From assembly GCA_964646435.1 (NCBI GenBank), contig CAZYEJ010000005.1, positions 1 to 64,000 of the forward strand: a stretch of DNA of 64,000 nt, read 5' to 3'. The translations under genes and the position numbers were made by a program. The notes beneath the pieces were generated by a model. The model searched no databases and was not told the origin of the DNA. It saw nothing but the letters and a program-made list of their open reading frames with translations. How positions within the stretch are numbered: position 1 is the first letter of the stretch; each line of letters begins with the position of its first letter. Positions 57,149 to 64,000 of the stretch are shown here, in pieces. This DNA is from UBA3076 sp964646435 (GTDB lineage: Bacteria > Desulfobacterota > Dissulfuribacteria > Dissulfuribacterales > UBA3076).

Positions 57149-58141
57149 TCATTTTTCCACTATTGTTTCGTCGATCTTCATGCCAAAGTGTCTTCCAGCC
57201 TTTTCGACAGCAACAAGCACCTCATCCCCCTTTTTTAGATTGACTATCGAAATTGGTGATCCATTGGGTTTTGTGAGGCGGATGGTCTCCGCATTTTGGA
57301 GGATAGTCGATATCACACTTCCATCGACTTCCGCTTCTACCAGCATAAGAGGCCGTTTTTCTATTTTCAACCTTCCCACAACGGCCCTTGTAGCCTTTCC
57401 TTTAAAATCGACTACGAGGACATCATCTCCAGCCTTGAGATCAGACAAATATTTTGTCTTGCCGTCACTCACCCGGATGTATGCATGCACAGGACCGGCG
57501 TTTACACGAAAAGGGCGGGGAGCGACATATGGGTTTTCGATGCTTTCGGAATGTACTAAGAACAGGGCCGCACTGGAGTTCCCAACGAGCATACCTTCTC
57601 CCATATGCATTGACGTACAGGTATCCACGCAGACCCTGTCCCCCATATCGAGGGATCTGGCGCCCAAGATCTTTGCCGTAACCAGGGGAATTCTCTCTCC
57701 GGAACTCTTGACTTCGCGAATAATCTTCTTTAGTTCATTTATGTCATTTGTCTTAACCAAGATACCATCCACGCCTTTTTCGAGTATGGAAAGAAAGTCT
57801 TTTGCCTCGTCCAGAGTTTTTGCCTCCGCGTATAGATTGCCTGTCTGCGCGATAAGGTTTTCCAGCGGTATAATCGTCCAATCAGTTGTCTTCACAATAA
57901 CTTTTTTAGTCTTTGCGAGTTTTACGATCTCTTCTTCATCTTTGCCGCTCTTGATCTTATATTCGACTATATCCTGTCCAAGCTTCAGGTCTCCATCTTT
58001 GGCGATAGTGCGGATAATGCCGAGTTCTTTTACCTTGGCTGTATATTTTTCGGGAACCATAACCGCATCCGCTCCGCTTTCCAGGGCAGTTGTGATAAGA
58101 TTTTTGTCCCATGGTACAGCGTTTACCCAGACTTCTTTCAT
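57149..58141 (-). CDS. 3-Dehydroquinate synthase II (archaeal type)
   Basis: This 330-residue protein matches the MJ1249-type enzyme that turns 2-amino-3,7-dideoxy-D-threo-hept-6-ulosonate (ADH) into 3-dehydroquinate with NAD. Visible marks are MKEVWVNAVPWDKNLITTAL, VIVKTTDWTIIPLENLIAQT, GARSLDMGDRVCVDTCTSMH and MGEGMLVGNSSAALFLVHSE. The C-terminal beta domain has GPVHAYIRVSDGKTKYLSDL and AGDDVLVVD. It replaces normal AroB. Its start overlaps the stop of the ADH synthase gene by one base, so both steps are made together. Confidence 0.92.
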   Translation of the reverse strand: MKEVWVNAVPWDKNLITTALESGADAVMVPEKYTAKVKELGIIRTIAKDGDLKLGQDIVEYKIKSGKDEEEIVKLAKTKKVIVKTTDWTIIPLENLIAQTGNLYAEAKTLDEAKDFLSILEKGVDGILVKTNDINELKKIIREVKSSGERIPLVTAKILGARSLDMGDRVCVDTCTSMHMGEGMLVGNSSAALFLVHSESIENPYVAPRPFRVNAGPVHAYIRVSDGKTKYLSDLKAGDDVLVVDFKGKATRAVVGRLKIEKRPLMLVEAEVDGSVISTILQNAETIRLTKPNGSPISIVNLKKGDEVLVAVEKAGRHFGMKIDETIVEK

Positions 58142-58941
58142 TATGCTTCTCCTCTCAAATGATCGATGGCCTCGTCAACCGATGCATTTTGATGAATAAT
58201 CAAATCAAAGGCCTGCACTATCTTCGCAGGATCCTTGTGCTGGAAGACATTCCTCCCGATAGAAACCCCTGCTCCGCCTACATCAATGGCGTCTTTTACC
58301 ATGGTCAGAACGTCTCTGTCCGAGTCCATTTTCGGACCGCCCGCGATCACGACAGGGACCGGGCACCCTTCCACAACTTCTCTGAAAGTATCCGGATCGC
58401 CGGTATAATTAACCTTTACAATATCAGCGCCCAGTTCAGCCCCAAGCCTCGCCGCATGTTTCACCACATCTACGTTATGTTCATCTTTGATCTTTTCTCC
58501 TCTCGGATAGACCATGGCAAGCAACGGCATCCCCCACTCCATGGCAGACTCGGAAATCGCACCAAAATCCCGGAGCATATCACCTTCCATGTCGCTTCCT
58601 ATATTTATATGAATAGATACTCCGTCAGCCCCCAGTTTTATGGCCTCTTCCACACTGCACACCAAAGTCTTTCTGTTAGGTTTTGCTGTAAGCGATGTGC
58701 TTGCAGAGAGATGTATGATCATCCCGACGTCTTTTCCACCTCCACGATGTCCTGCCCGCACGATACCTTTGTGGATCAGGATAGCATTGGCTCCGCCTGT
58801 CGCCACTTTGTCAATAGTAGTCTTCATATCAATCACACCTTCTATAGGCCCCACGCTTACGCCGTGATCCATAGGGACGACTATTGTCCTTCCTGTATTG
58901 CGGCTGATAATTCTTTCCAGCCTAATCTGTTTACCTATCAT
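58141..58941 (-). CDS. 2-Amino-3,7-dideoxy-D-threo-hept-6-ulosonate synthase
   Basis: This 266-residue aldolase of the DhnA/class I FBA-like group (MJ0400 type) joins 6-deoxy-5-ketofructose phosphate with aspartate semialdehyde at the start of the alternative shikimate route. The N-terminus MIGKQIRLERIISRNTGRTI with VVPMDHGVSVGPIEG is characteristic. The Schiff-base lysine is in LGADIVKVNYTGDPDTFREV (near residue 175), and GGPKMDSDRDVLTMVKDAID follows. Because DHQ synthase II is the next gene, the ADH synthase role is preferred to fructose-bisphosphate aldolase. Confidence 0.9.
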   Translation of the reverse strand: MIGKQIRLERIISRNTGRTIVVPMDHGVSVGPIEGVIDMKTTIDKVATGGANAILIHKGIVRAGHRGGGKDVGMIIHLSASTSLTAKPNRKTLVCSVEEAIKLGADGVSIHINIGSDMEGDMLRDFGAISESAMEWGMPLLAMVYPRGEKIKDEHNVDVVKHAARLGAELGADIVKVNYTGDPDTFREVVEGCPVPVVIAGGPKMDSDRDVLTMVKDAIDVGGAGVSIGRNVFQHKDPAKIVQAFDLIIHQNASVDEAIDHLRGEA

Positions 58942-59345
58942 ACCCTCTTCTCCTCAATATACCTTATGTTTTGAGACAATTCTAAAACATCCTTTTTCTG
59001 ACTAATCCCTGCCTGTGGTAGGCGGGTCTAAATCAGGTAATAAAAAATTGCCTTTTCGAGCGATCCAGAAAAGTAGGCCATCAAGTGACCTGCTTGGCCA
59101 AAAGATTACTTTACCGAAGGCTCAGGTGTCAAGAAGCGTCAAAAAACGCGAAAAACATCATCCTCGCGAAATGGAAGTTGAGGAAGTCAGTCAATTTCTG
59201 CTTATCGAAATCTTCAATGACAATCAAGTGTATGATCCGTATTACCTATTTGACATTCAACTGAAAATCATAAATTATTCTACAGCAATTTAATAACTTA
59301 GGAATTTCCATTATTCAGACAGGATGAACGGAATTGTGAGGTTGT
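58942..59345. other. Intergenic stretch with repeat remnant
   Basis: The region between the divergent ADH synthase and yedF genes has one 92-codon open frame (59015-59293, plus). It has no recognisable motif and is likely accidental or decayed. 59301-59330 repeats the end of the 34973-35085 element (GGAATTTCCATTATTCAGAC, then AGGAT) and lies about 15 bases before the yedF start. Confidence 0.5.
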
Positions 59346-59942
59346 ATGGAGACATTGAATTGCCGGGGGCTTGACTGTCCCCAGCCGGTGCTGAAAACCA
59401 AGGATTTTATTGAAGCCAATACCCAGGCCCTGGCATTTACAGTGGTAGTTGACAATGCCGCCGCGGCCCAAAACGTCGTCCGTTTTGTCGAAAGCCAGGG
59501 CTTCAGTGCGTCTCTTGACCAAAATGACAATGACTTTGAGATCAAGGCTGAAAGGTCTGAGGAAACCACTAGCGAATCTGTCGGTAAGGAGCCGGCCAGA
59601 TCGAGCGAGAAGACGCTGGTCCTGATTCCCAAGAATACCATGGGTTCGGGAGATGATATTCTGGGAGCAGGACTCATGCTCAATTTCTTAAATACGCTCA
59701 ACGAGATGGGAGAGACTCTCTGGAGAGTGGTTTTCCTCAATGGCGGGATAAAACTGACGATTGAGGGGGCCAAGACCTTGCCTGCAATTCAGCAACTGGA
59801 GGCTCAGGGTGTAAGCATTCTTGTATGCGGCACCTGCCTTACACACTTCAATCTGCTGGATCAAAAAGGCGTGGGTGAGACCACGAACATGCTGGATATT
59901 GTGACAAGCATGCAGCTCGCGGACAAGGTGATCAGTGTGTGA
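59346..59942 (+). CDS. yedF: Sulfurtransferase-like selenium metabolism protein YedF
   Basis: This 198-residue protein has an N-terminal SirA/TusA-like domain METLNCRGLDCPQPVLKTKD (Cys in CPQP) and a C-terminal DsrE-like domain TLVLIPKNTMGSGDDILGAG, WRVVFLNGGIKLTIEGAKTL and VSILVCGTCLTHFNLLDQKG. The joint architecture defines the YedF family, which occurs almost only in genomes that use selenium and is thought to handle reduced selenium for SelD. Together with SelB it supports active selenocysteine use. It ends 11 bases inside the convergent rsmA gene. Confidence 0.9.
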   Translation: METLNCRGLDCPQPVLKTKDFIEANTQALAFTVVVDNAAAAQNVVRFVESQGFSASLDQNDNDFEIKAERSEETTSESVGKEPARSSEKTLVLIPKNTMGSGDDILGAGLMLNFLNTLNEMGETLWRVVFLNGGIKLTIEGAKTLPAIQQLEAQGVSILVCGTCLTHFNLLDQKGVGETTNMLDIVTSMQLADKVISV

Positions 59943-60822
59943 TGTCCTTTTGTGTATTGTTGCCGGAAGAAATCATGCGGGCCAGAGTATTTGACAGGGT
60001 CACGAAATTTTCAATGCTCAAGACCTCTGCCCTGTAGCCCGGATCTATTCCGCAAACCTCCAGTGCATGAAGTATTTCATCCTGCGAAAAAGAGGGCAGT
60101 CCTTTAAGGGCGTTTATCAATTTCTTTCGTCTTTTCTGAAATGCCTGTCTGACAATATTCTTAAAAAATGCAAAGTCCATTGCAACTATGGCAGGCTCTC
60201 TGAATTCCATTTGTATCAGGGTCGACGTGACCTTTGGGCAAGGGCGGAAAAGGCCCGGCGGTATGTCCATTAATCTGGTGACATCGGCACAATATCCGGT
60301 AACCACTGATAATATGCCGTAAGCCTTGCTTCCCGGACGAGAGACAAGGCGCTTGGCCACCTCCTTCTGAAACATCAGGATAGCCCTGTTTATATGATTA
60401 CGTTCTTCGATTAGCTTAAATACTATCTGGCTTGAAATATTATAGGGCAGGTTGCCTATTATTTTGAGAGGGCCTCCCATCTCTTCTGCAAGGCACTGGA
60501 AAGAGACCCTGAGGATGTCAGAATGACGCAATTCCACATTTCCGGGCAGAGGTCGCTTTTCGCGTATCCATTTGATAAGTCTCTCGTCTATTTCAAGGCC
60601 TATAACTCCGGATGCCTTTTTTGAAAGTTCCATGGTCATGGCCCCGAGCCCTGCACCCAGTTCTACTACTCGATCTCCGGGCTGTATGCCGGATAGTTCT
60701 ACTATGGTCTCAATGGTGCCCTGGTGGACAAGAAAATTTTGGCCAAGGGAGCGTTTAGGCAGCGGAAAGCCGGGTTTATAGATATTAGTTATGGGACACC
60801 TTTTTGCCGGATTCGGGATCAT
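59932..60822 (-). CDS. rsmA: 16S rRNA dimethyladenosine transferase RsmA (KsgA)
   Basis: RsmA dimethylates two adjacent adenines near the 3' end of 16S rRNA late in 30S assembly. The protein is 296 residues. FPLPKRSLGQNFLVHQGTIE is the N-terminal signature, VVELGAGLGAMTMELSKKAS the SAM motif I, and KIIGNLPYNISSQIVFKLIE the N-L-P-Y catalytic motif. VAKRLVSRPGSKAYGILSVV and the C-terminal FQKRRKKLINALKGLPSF also match. The start overlaps the DUF2062 gene by 38 bases, so a shorter start is possible, but no good internal ATG lies before the conserved part. Confidence 0.94.
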   Translation of the reverse strand: MIPNPAKRCPITNIYKPGFPLPKRSLGQNFLVHQGTIETIVELSGIQPGDRVVELGAGLGAMTMELSKKASGVIGLEIDERLIKWIREKRPLPGNVELRHSDILRVSFQCLAEEMGGPLKIIGNLPYNISSQIVFKLIEERNHINRAILMFQKEVAKRLVSRPGSKAYGILSVVTGYCADVTRLMDIPPGLFRPCPKVTSTLIQMEFREPAIVAMDFAFFKNIVRQAFQKRRKKLINALKGLPSFSQDEILHALEVCGIDPGYRAEVLSIENFVTLSNTLARMISSGNNTQKDITH

Positions 60823-61390
60823 TATGGTTGTTTTTTATAAGGCGATTCATTCGTTTTTTCTGACGACGTTTGTATAGATACAGTGCTGAGAAATAGGATG
60901 TTATTGCAAAGGGAAGAGAAAAGACTATGCCTCCGAGCAGTACTGATAGCATTGACCTGAAGCTGTTTATATATATCAATTTTACTGCCTCGAACATACC
61001 TACATCACGGGCTAAACCCATGAGGTACTTTACATGTTCCCAGGAAAGCGAGCTGCCGGTAAGGATAGCGCCTACTTTCCAGGATATATAATACTGCAAT
61101 GGAATGGTAAGGGGATTGCTTACCAGAAAACTGACAACAAGTCCGGCCACAAGATGGCCCCTGCCGACAGCGCACAAAAAGATTATGAGGATAGTATGAA
61201 AGGGAATCGTGGGCGTGAGTCCAATAAAAGTCCCTATGGCAATACCTCGCGCGAGAACGAAAGGATCTCCTTTCAGCCTCACTAAACGAAGCCACTGATA
61301 TCTCACTGTTCTCCCGGGAATGATCCCATTGTCTTTTTTTGCGGAGCGGAGAATATTTTTTACTTTGTTAGCAGGGACAAGCTCCCTCAT
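60785..61390 (-). CDS. DUF2062 membrane protein
   Basis: This is an approximately 200-residue inner-membrane protein. LKGDPFVLARGIAIGTFIGL, TPTIPFHTILIIFLCAVGRG and HLVAGLVVSFLVSNPLTIPL are the typical DUF2062 sequence with two membrane helices and a conserved NPLT. A third helix is near the C-terminus (LGGIVFSLPFAITSYFSALY), followed by a basic tail. The start at 61390 is chosen because GGGGAA lies eight bases before it; starts at 61414 or 61423 would overlap tsaD. The function is not known. It lies between tsaD and rsmA, on the same strand. Confidence 0.8.
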   Translation of the reverse strand: MRELVPANKVKNILRSAKKDNGIIPGRTVRYQWLRLVRLKGDPFVLARGIAIGTFIGLTPTIPFHTILIIFLCAVGRGHLVAGLVVSFLVSNPLTIPLQYYISWKVGAILTGSSLSWEHVKYLMGLARDVGMFEAVKLIYINSFRSMLSVLLGGIVFSLPFAITSYFSALYLYKRRQKKRMNRLIKNNHNDPESGKKVSHN

Positions 61391-61419
61391 ATGTGTTTCC
61401 CCGGACCAATACATCCTGC

Positions 61420-62454
61420 TCAAATACTAAGTAATGGAAGCCTTGAGTAGACATCCGCGTCTTCCTTAGCCAGGATTCCGGCCTTTATCTGGTGATAACC
61501 TGCCAGTGCAACCATTGCGGCGTTGTCAGTACACAGTTCAGGGTATGGGAAATAGGCCTTGTAGCCAAGCTTTTGTGTCTCCTTGGCCATTCCGGCTCTA
61601 AGCCTGGAGTTGGTTGCAACCCCTCCTGTCACTGCTATCCTGCTTATATGATATTTTTTTGCAGCAGATAGAGTTTTTTTCACAAGTACGTCAACAACTG
61701 CCTCTTGAAACGAGGCACAGATATCCTGAACAGGTAACGGGCCCTGACCGGACAATTTCTTGACCGAGGTCAAAACAGAGGTCTTAAGACCACTGAAGCT
61801 GAAGTCAAGAGGTGTTTTCGGGAGCTTTGCCCTTGGATAAGAAAAGGCGCGGGGATCTCCTTTTTCAGCAAGTTGGCTGATTATAGGGCCTCCAGGATAT
61901 TCAAGTCCAAGCATTTTTGCCACTTTATCAAAGGCCTCTCCTGCGGCATCATCCCTGGTCTGCCCCAGGAGCTCTACTGAGAGAAAATCATTAACCACAT
62001 AGAGGTTTGTGTGGCCACCTGACACCACAAGGCCCACAAAGGGAAATGAGGGAGGGTGTTCGCACAGGAACACAGAAGAGAGGTGCGCGTGAAGGTGATT
62101 TACGCCTGTCAGGGGAATACCAAGGGCCATTGCCATGGCCTTGGCAAAGGACAGTCCCACAACCAGCGAACCCACTAGTCCCGGACCCTGGGTAACTGCT
62201 ATGGCATCTATTGCAGACCTGTCCGTATTTGCATCCAAGAGTGCCTTTTCCACCACCCGGACTATATCTTCAAGGTGGTGTCTTGATGCCAATTCCGGAA
62301 CGATTCCCCCATATTCCTTGTGGATGTGAACCTGAGAGGCCACCACATTGCTCATCAACTGTCTGCCATCCCTTAGGACCGCGGCTGCAGTTTCGTCACA
62401 GGACGTCTCTATGGCAAGGAGATTTTTGGGATTGAATTTGTCTGTAGTCATCAA
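61420..62454 (-). CDS. tsaD: tRNA N6-threonylcarbamoyladenosine transferase TsaD
   Basis: TsaD transfers the threonylcarbamoyl group to A37 of ANN-decoding tRNAs. The protein is 344 residues, the usual length. LLAIETSCDETAAAVLRDGR is the ASKHA phosphate loop. HKEYGGIVPELASRHHLEDI and GVNHLHAHLSSVFL supply the two metal-binding His of the HxxxH motif. FVGLVVSGGHTNLYVV, DAAGEAFDKVAKMLGLEYPG and AVTGGVATNSRLRAGM are all present. It starts the leftward unit tsaD-DUF2062-rsmA. Confidence 0.96.
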   Translation of the reverse strand: MMTTDKFNPKNLLAIETSCDETAAAVLRDGRQLMSNVVASQVHIHKEYGGIVPELASRHHLEDIVRVVEKALLDANTDRSAIDAIAVTQGPGLVGSLVVGLSFAKAMAMALGIPLTGVNHLHAHLSSVFLCEHPPSFPFVGLVVSGGHTNLYVVNDFLSVELLGQTRDDAAGEAFDKVAKMLGLEYPGGPIISQLAEKGDPRAFSYPRAKLPKTPLDFSFSGLKTSVLTSVKKLSGQGPLPVQDICASFQEAVVDVLVKKTLSAAKKYHISRIAVTGGVATNSRLRAGMAKETQKLGYKAYFPYPELCTDNAAMVALAGYHQIKAGILAKEDADVYSRLPLLSI

Positions 62455-62528
62455 TAATCTAAAATAATAAGTGGCTCAATTGAACTTGACAGTAACATAA
62501 CCACTATGGTATCGCTCTTCCGTTTACA

Positions 62529-62604
62529 GCCCCCGTAGCTCAGGGGATAGAGCACAGGATTCCTAATCCTGGTGTCGCATGTTCGAATCATGCCGGGGGC
62601 ACCA
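62529..62604 (+). tRNA. tRNA-Arg (anticodon CCT)
   Basis: The acceptor stem GCCCCCG pairs with CGGGGGC; the discriminator is A, and CCA is encoded at 62602-62604. The anticodon arm is CAGGA, loop TTCCTAA, TCCTG, giving CCT, which reads AGG. The T arm has GTTCGAATC. Minor arginine tRNAs of this type are frequent integration sites for mobile islands. Confidence 0.95.
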
Positions 62605-62612
62605 TTAAACAT

Positions 62613-62643
62613 AAGGGTTTCGGGTTATGGCATCCCTTTTTTA
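62613..62643 (+). terminator. Terminator after tRNA-Arg
   Basis: AAGGG (62613-62617) and CCCTT (62634-62638) form the stem, and six T follow from 62637. The loop contains TTTCGGGTTATGGCAT. It closes the tRNA transcript. Confidence 0.55.
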
Positions 62644-62821
62644 TTTGAAAGCTATTTTGTCCCCATCCTGTCCCTATTTTTCAGTGTCAGTTGATCTTAT
62701 GTCTGTCTTAACATAAAAAGTATTCAGGAGCTATTAACTGGTATCTGTCTGTCTGCAATAATTGCAAATATAAGCGCACGCTCATAATAACTATCGCCCT
62801 ACAGATGTCGGCTCATTTCGT

Positions 62822-62905
62822 TTATTAGACAGAACAGGCCCCAGAGGTCAAGGCACTGGAACCGGCAGAGGCATGGGACAAGGGTGGTGGTGGATGCGGG
62901 AGTAA
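62822..62905 (+). pseudogene. Fragment of a small Gly-rich protein (DUF5320-like)
   Basis: The frame reads LLDRTGPRGQGTGTGRGMGQ, then GWWWMRE and TAA. DRTGP-x-G-x-G-x-x-TGRGMG is a recurrent motif in small Gly/Met-rich proteins of anaerobes (DUF5320 and relatives near iron-molybdenum cluster-binding proteins). Here no start or Cys-rich part precedes it, so it is probably a remnant. The rest of 62644-62950 has no recognisable gene. Confidence 0.5.
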
Positions 62906-62950
62906 CCGTTTTTAAAAGCAAGCTCTTATCTTTTTCAAGCCTCAGGTGAC

Positions 62951-64000
62951 CTATCGCAGAAACAGCTTGTAAATTAATCGATGGATGGGCCGGTTATAAG
63001 GCGGATAAATCATTTTCAAGCTGTTAAACCGCGGCTTGAACACCACGCCCCTGGGATTGGAAAAGGTGATAAAGCCTTCACGGCCATGATACCGTCCCAT
63101 GCCGGACGCGCCCACTCCACCGAAAGGCAGATCATCCTGAGCCGCATGGATCATGGTGTCGTTGAATAGAACGCCGCCGGAATGGGTCTGGTCCAGGATG
63201 TAATCCCTGTGTTGTCGGGTATGACCGAAATAATAAAGTGCCAGGGGCCGGGGATGGGCATTGACATAGGCCACAGCATCGGCCAGCGCATCATACGGCA
63301 TCACCGGTAAAATGGGGCCGAAAATTTCTTCCTGCATAACACTCATGTCTTCGGTGACATCACGCAATACATACATCGGCATTTTCCGGGTATCGGCAAA
63401 CGCCTCTCCGGCCGGGTTGATGATATCCACCCGGGCGCCTTTTGCTTTTGCATCCGCTATCAGTTGCTGCAAGCGCTCATGCCGGCGCGAATTGATAATC
63501 GACGTGTAATCGGCATTAGTTTCCATGGTCGGATACATCTTTACCACACAGCTTTGAAACGACGCCACAAACAGGTTCACGTGCGGCCGGGGGCAGAATA
63601 CGTAATCCGGTGCAACGCAAGTTTGTGCGGCATTAAAAGCCTTGCCGAATGCGATCCGTTCAGCCGCTTCAGCCACCGGGGTGTCCGGGCCGATGATGGC
63701 CGGGGATTTGCCCCCCAGTTCCAGGGTAACCGGGGTCAGGCTTTCGGCCGCCGTCCGCATGATATGGCGGCCCACAGCGGTTGACCCGGTAAACAGCAGG
63801 TGATTCCATGGTTTTGCGGAAAATGTCGCCGCCACGTCGGCACCTCCGATAACAACAGCCACATGGTCCTGCTTGAACGTATCGGCGAGCATCTGCCGGA
63901 CAATTCCGGCAGTTTTTGGGGTGTATTCGCTCATTTTGATCATGACACGGTTGCCGGCGGCCAGGGCCGCGGTCAGCGGGCTGACTGTCAAATACAGCGG
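62951..64000 (-). CDS. Aldehyde dehydrogenase family protein, coniferyl-type (partial)
   Basis: The gene runs off the right edge, so the N-terminal third is missing. The 349 codons present include the NAD-binding part (LTVSPLTAALAAGNRVMIKM, FTGSTAVGRHIMR), the Glu region VTLELGGKSPAIIG and the catalytic Cys in NAAQTCVAPDYVF. The late motif QEEIFGPILPVMPY and C-terminal NDTMIHAAQDDLPFGGVGAS are also present. The C-terminal PYNRPIHRLIYKLFLR resembles coniferyl aldehyde dehydrogenases and other medium/long-chain ALDH. Base composition appears more G/C-rich than in the genes to the left, fitting a transferred segment beyond tRNA-Arg. Confidence 0.9.
   Translation of the reverse strand, partial: PLYLTVSPLTAALAAGNRVMIKMSEYTPKTAGIVRQMLADTFKQDHVAVVIGGADVAATFSAKPWNHLLFTGSTAVGRHIMRTAAESLTPVTLELGGKSPAIIGPDTPVAEAAERIAFGKAFNAAQTCVAPDYVFCPRPHVNLFVASFQSCVVKMYPTMETNADYTSIINSRRHERLQQLIADAKAKGARVDIINPAGEAFADTRKMPMYVLRDVTEDMSVMQEEIFGPILPVMPYDALADAVAYVNAHPRPLALYYFGHTRQHRDYILDQTHSGGVLFNDTMIHAAQDDLPFGGVGASGMGRYHGREGFITFSNPRGVVFKPRFNSLKMIYPPYNRPIHRLIYKLFLR

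Noticed and set aside
57030..58199. A 389-codon open frame on the plus strand opposite the DHQ synthase II gene
   Set aside because: It is the antisense shadow of a clearly conserved enzyme gene; its Ser/Phe/Ile-rich translation has no domain pattern.
59015..59293. 92-codon plus-strand frame before yedF
   Set aside because: The translation has no family resemblance, and the frame is interrupted in character by repeat-derived sequence; kept only as an intergenic note.

Overview
The window looks like a chromosomal scaffold from an anaerobic, probably sulfate-reducing bacterium of the former Deltaproteobacteria (Desulfobacterota). The evidence is a Wood-Ljungdahl type MetF with a Cys-rich C-terminus, a CooT-like nickel protein, an archaeal-type start to the shikimate pathway, a porin/multihaem cytochrome pair and a set of selenium genes. 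A run of exactly 100 N at 17838-17937 shows it is a scaffolded, possibly metagenomic, assembly.

Layout: (1) 1-12431 holds the conserved block tufA(end)-rpmG-trnW-secE-nusG-rplK-rplA-rplJ-rplL-rpoB-rpoC with its leader and attenuator structures and a terminator. (2) 12442-14855 holds an FmdB-type zinc ribbon, then an overlapping trio of MoaE-like protein, class II aldolase and a LysR regulator that resembles the selenium-associated type. (3) 15362-18918 is a leftward electron-transfer operon: a lipoprotein multihaem cytochrome c, then an MtrB/PioB-like outer-membrane barrel whose frame is interrupted by one UGA. (4) 18919-22207 is AT-rich and decayed, with repeats, possible RNA structures and remnants of four genes around a cyclophilin gene. 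(5) 22225-44684 is mostly housekeeping: Hsp70-like protein, GAPDH with an unusual PPDK-like protein, LdcA, a DnaJ-like protein, ThrC, CooT, RicT, MetG, SelB, MetF-like protein and an aminotransferase. (6) 44743-56664 is an accessory or defence region: four toxin-antitoxin loci, three with broken toxins, endonuclease V, and a two-gene methylase plus PLD/SNF2-helicase module. (7) 57149-62604 holds DHQ synthase II, ADTH synthase, YedF, RsmA, a DUF2062 protein, TsaD and tRNA-Arg. (8) Beyond tRNA-Arg there is a gene fragment and a partial aldehyde dehydrogenase of different character, which suggests an island boundary.

The most interesting point is the UGA codon (15870-15872, minus strand) in the barrel gene. 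The frame stays open on both sides and ends in a typical outer-membrane C-terminal phenylalanine. A hairpin directly after the UGA carries GGU at its tip, about 20 nt downstream, as in bacterial SECIS elements. SelB, YedF and a selenium-type LysR regulator lie in the same window. The barrel may therefore be an undescribed outer-membrane selenoprotein; a plain nonsense mutation is the alternative.

The window is also rich in short dispersed palindromes. Two 148-bp copies and one 54-bp copy have GTAAC/GTTAC ends and perfect 8-bp target duplications, so they are non-autonomous transposable elements (MITEs). A 46-bp repeat is present twice without a single mismatch. An octamer tandem repeat lies inside selB and brackets the metF-like gene in inverted orientation.
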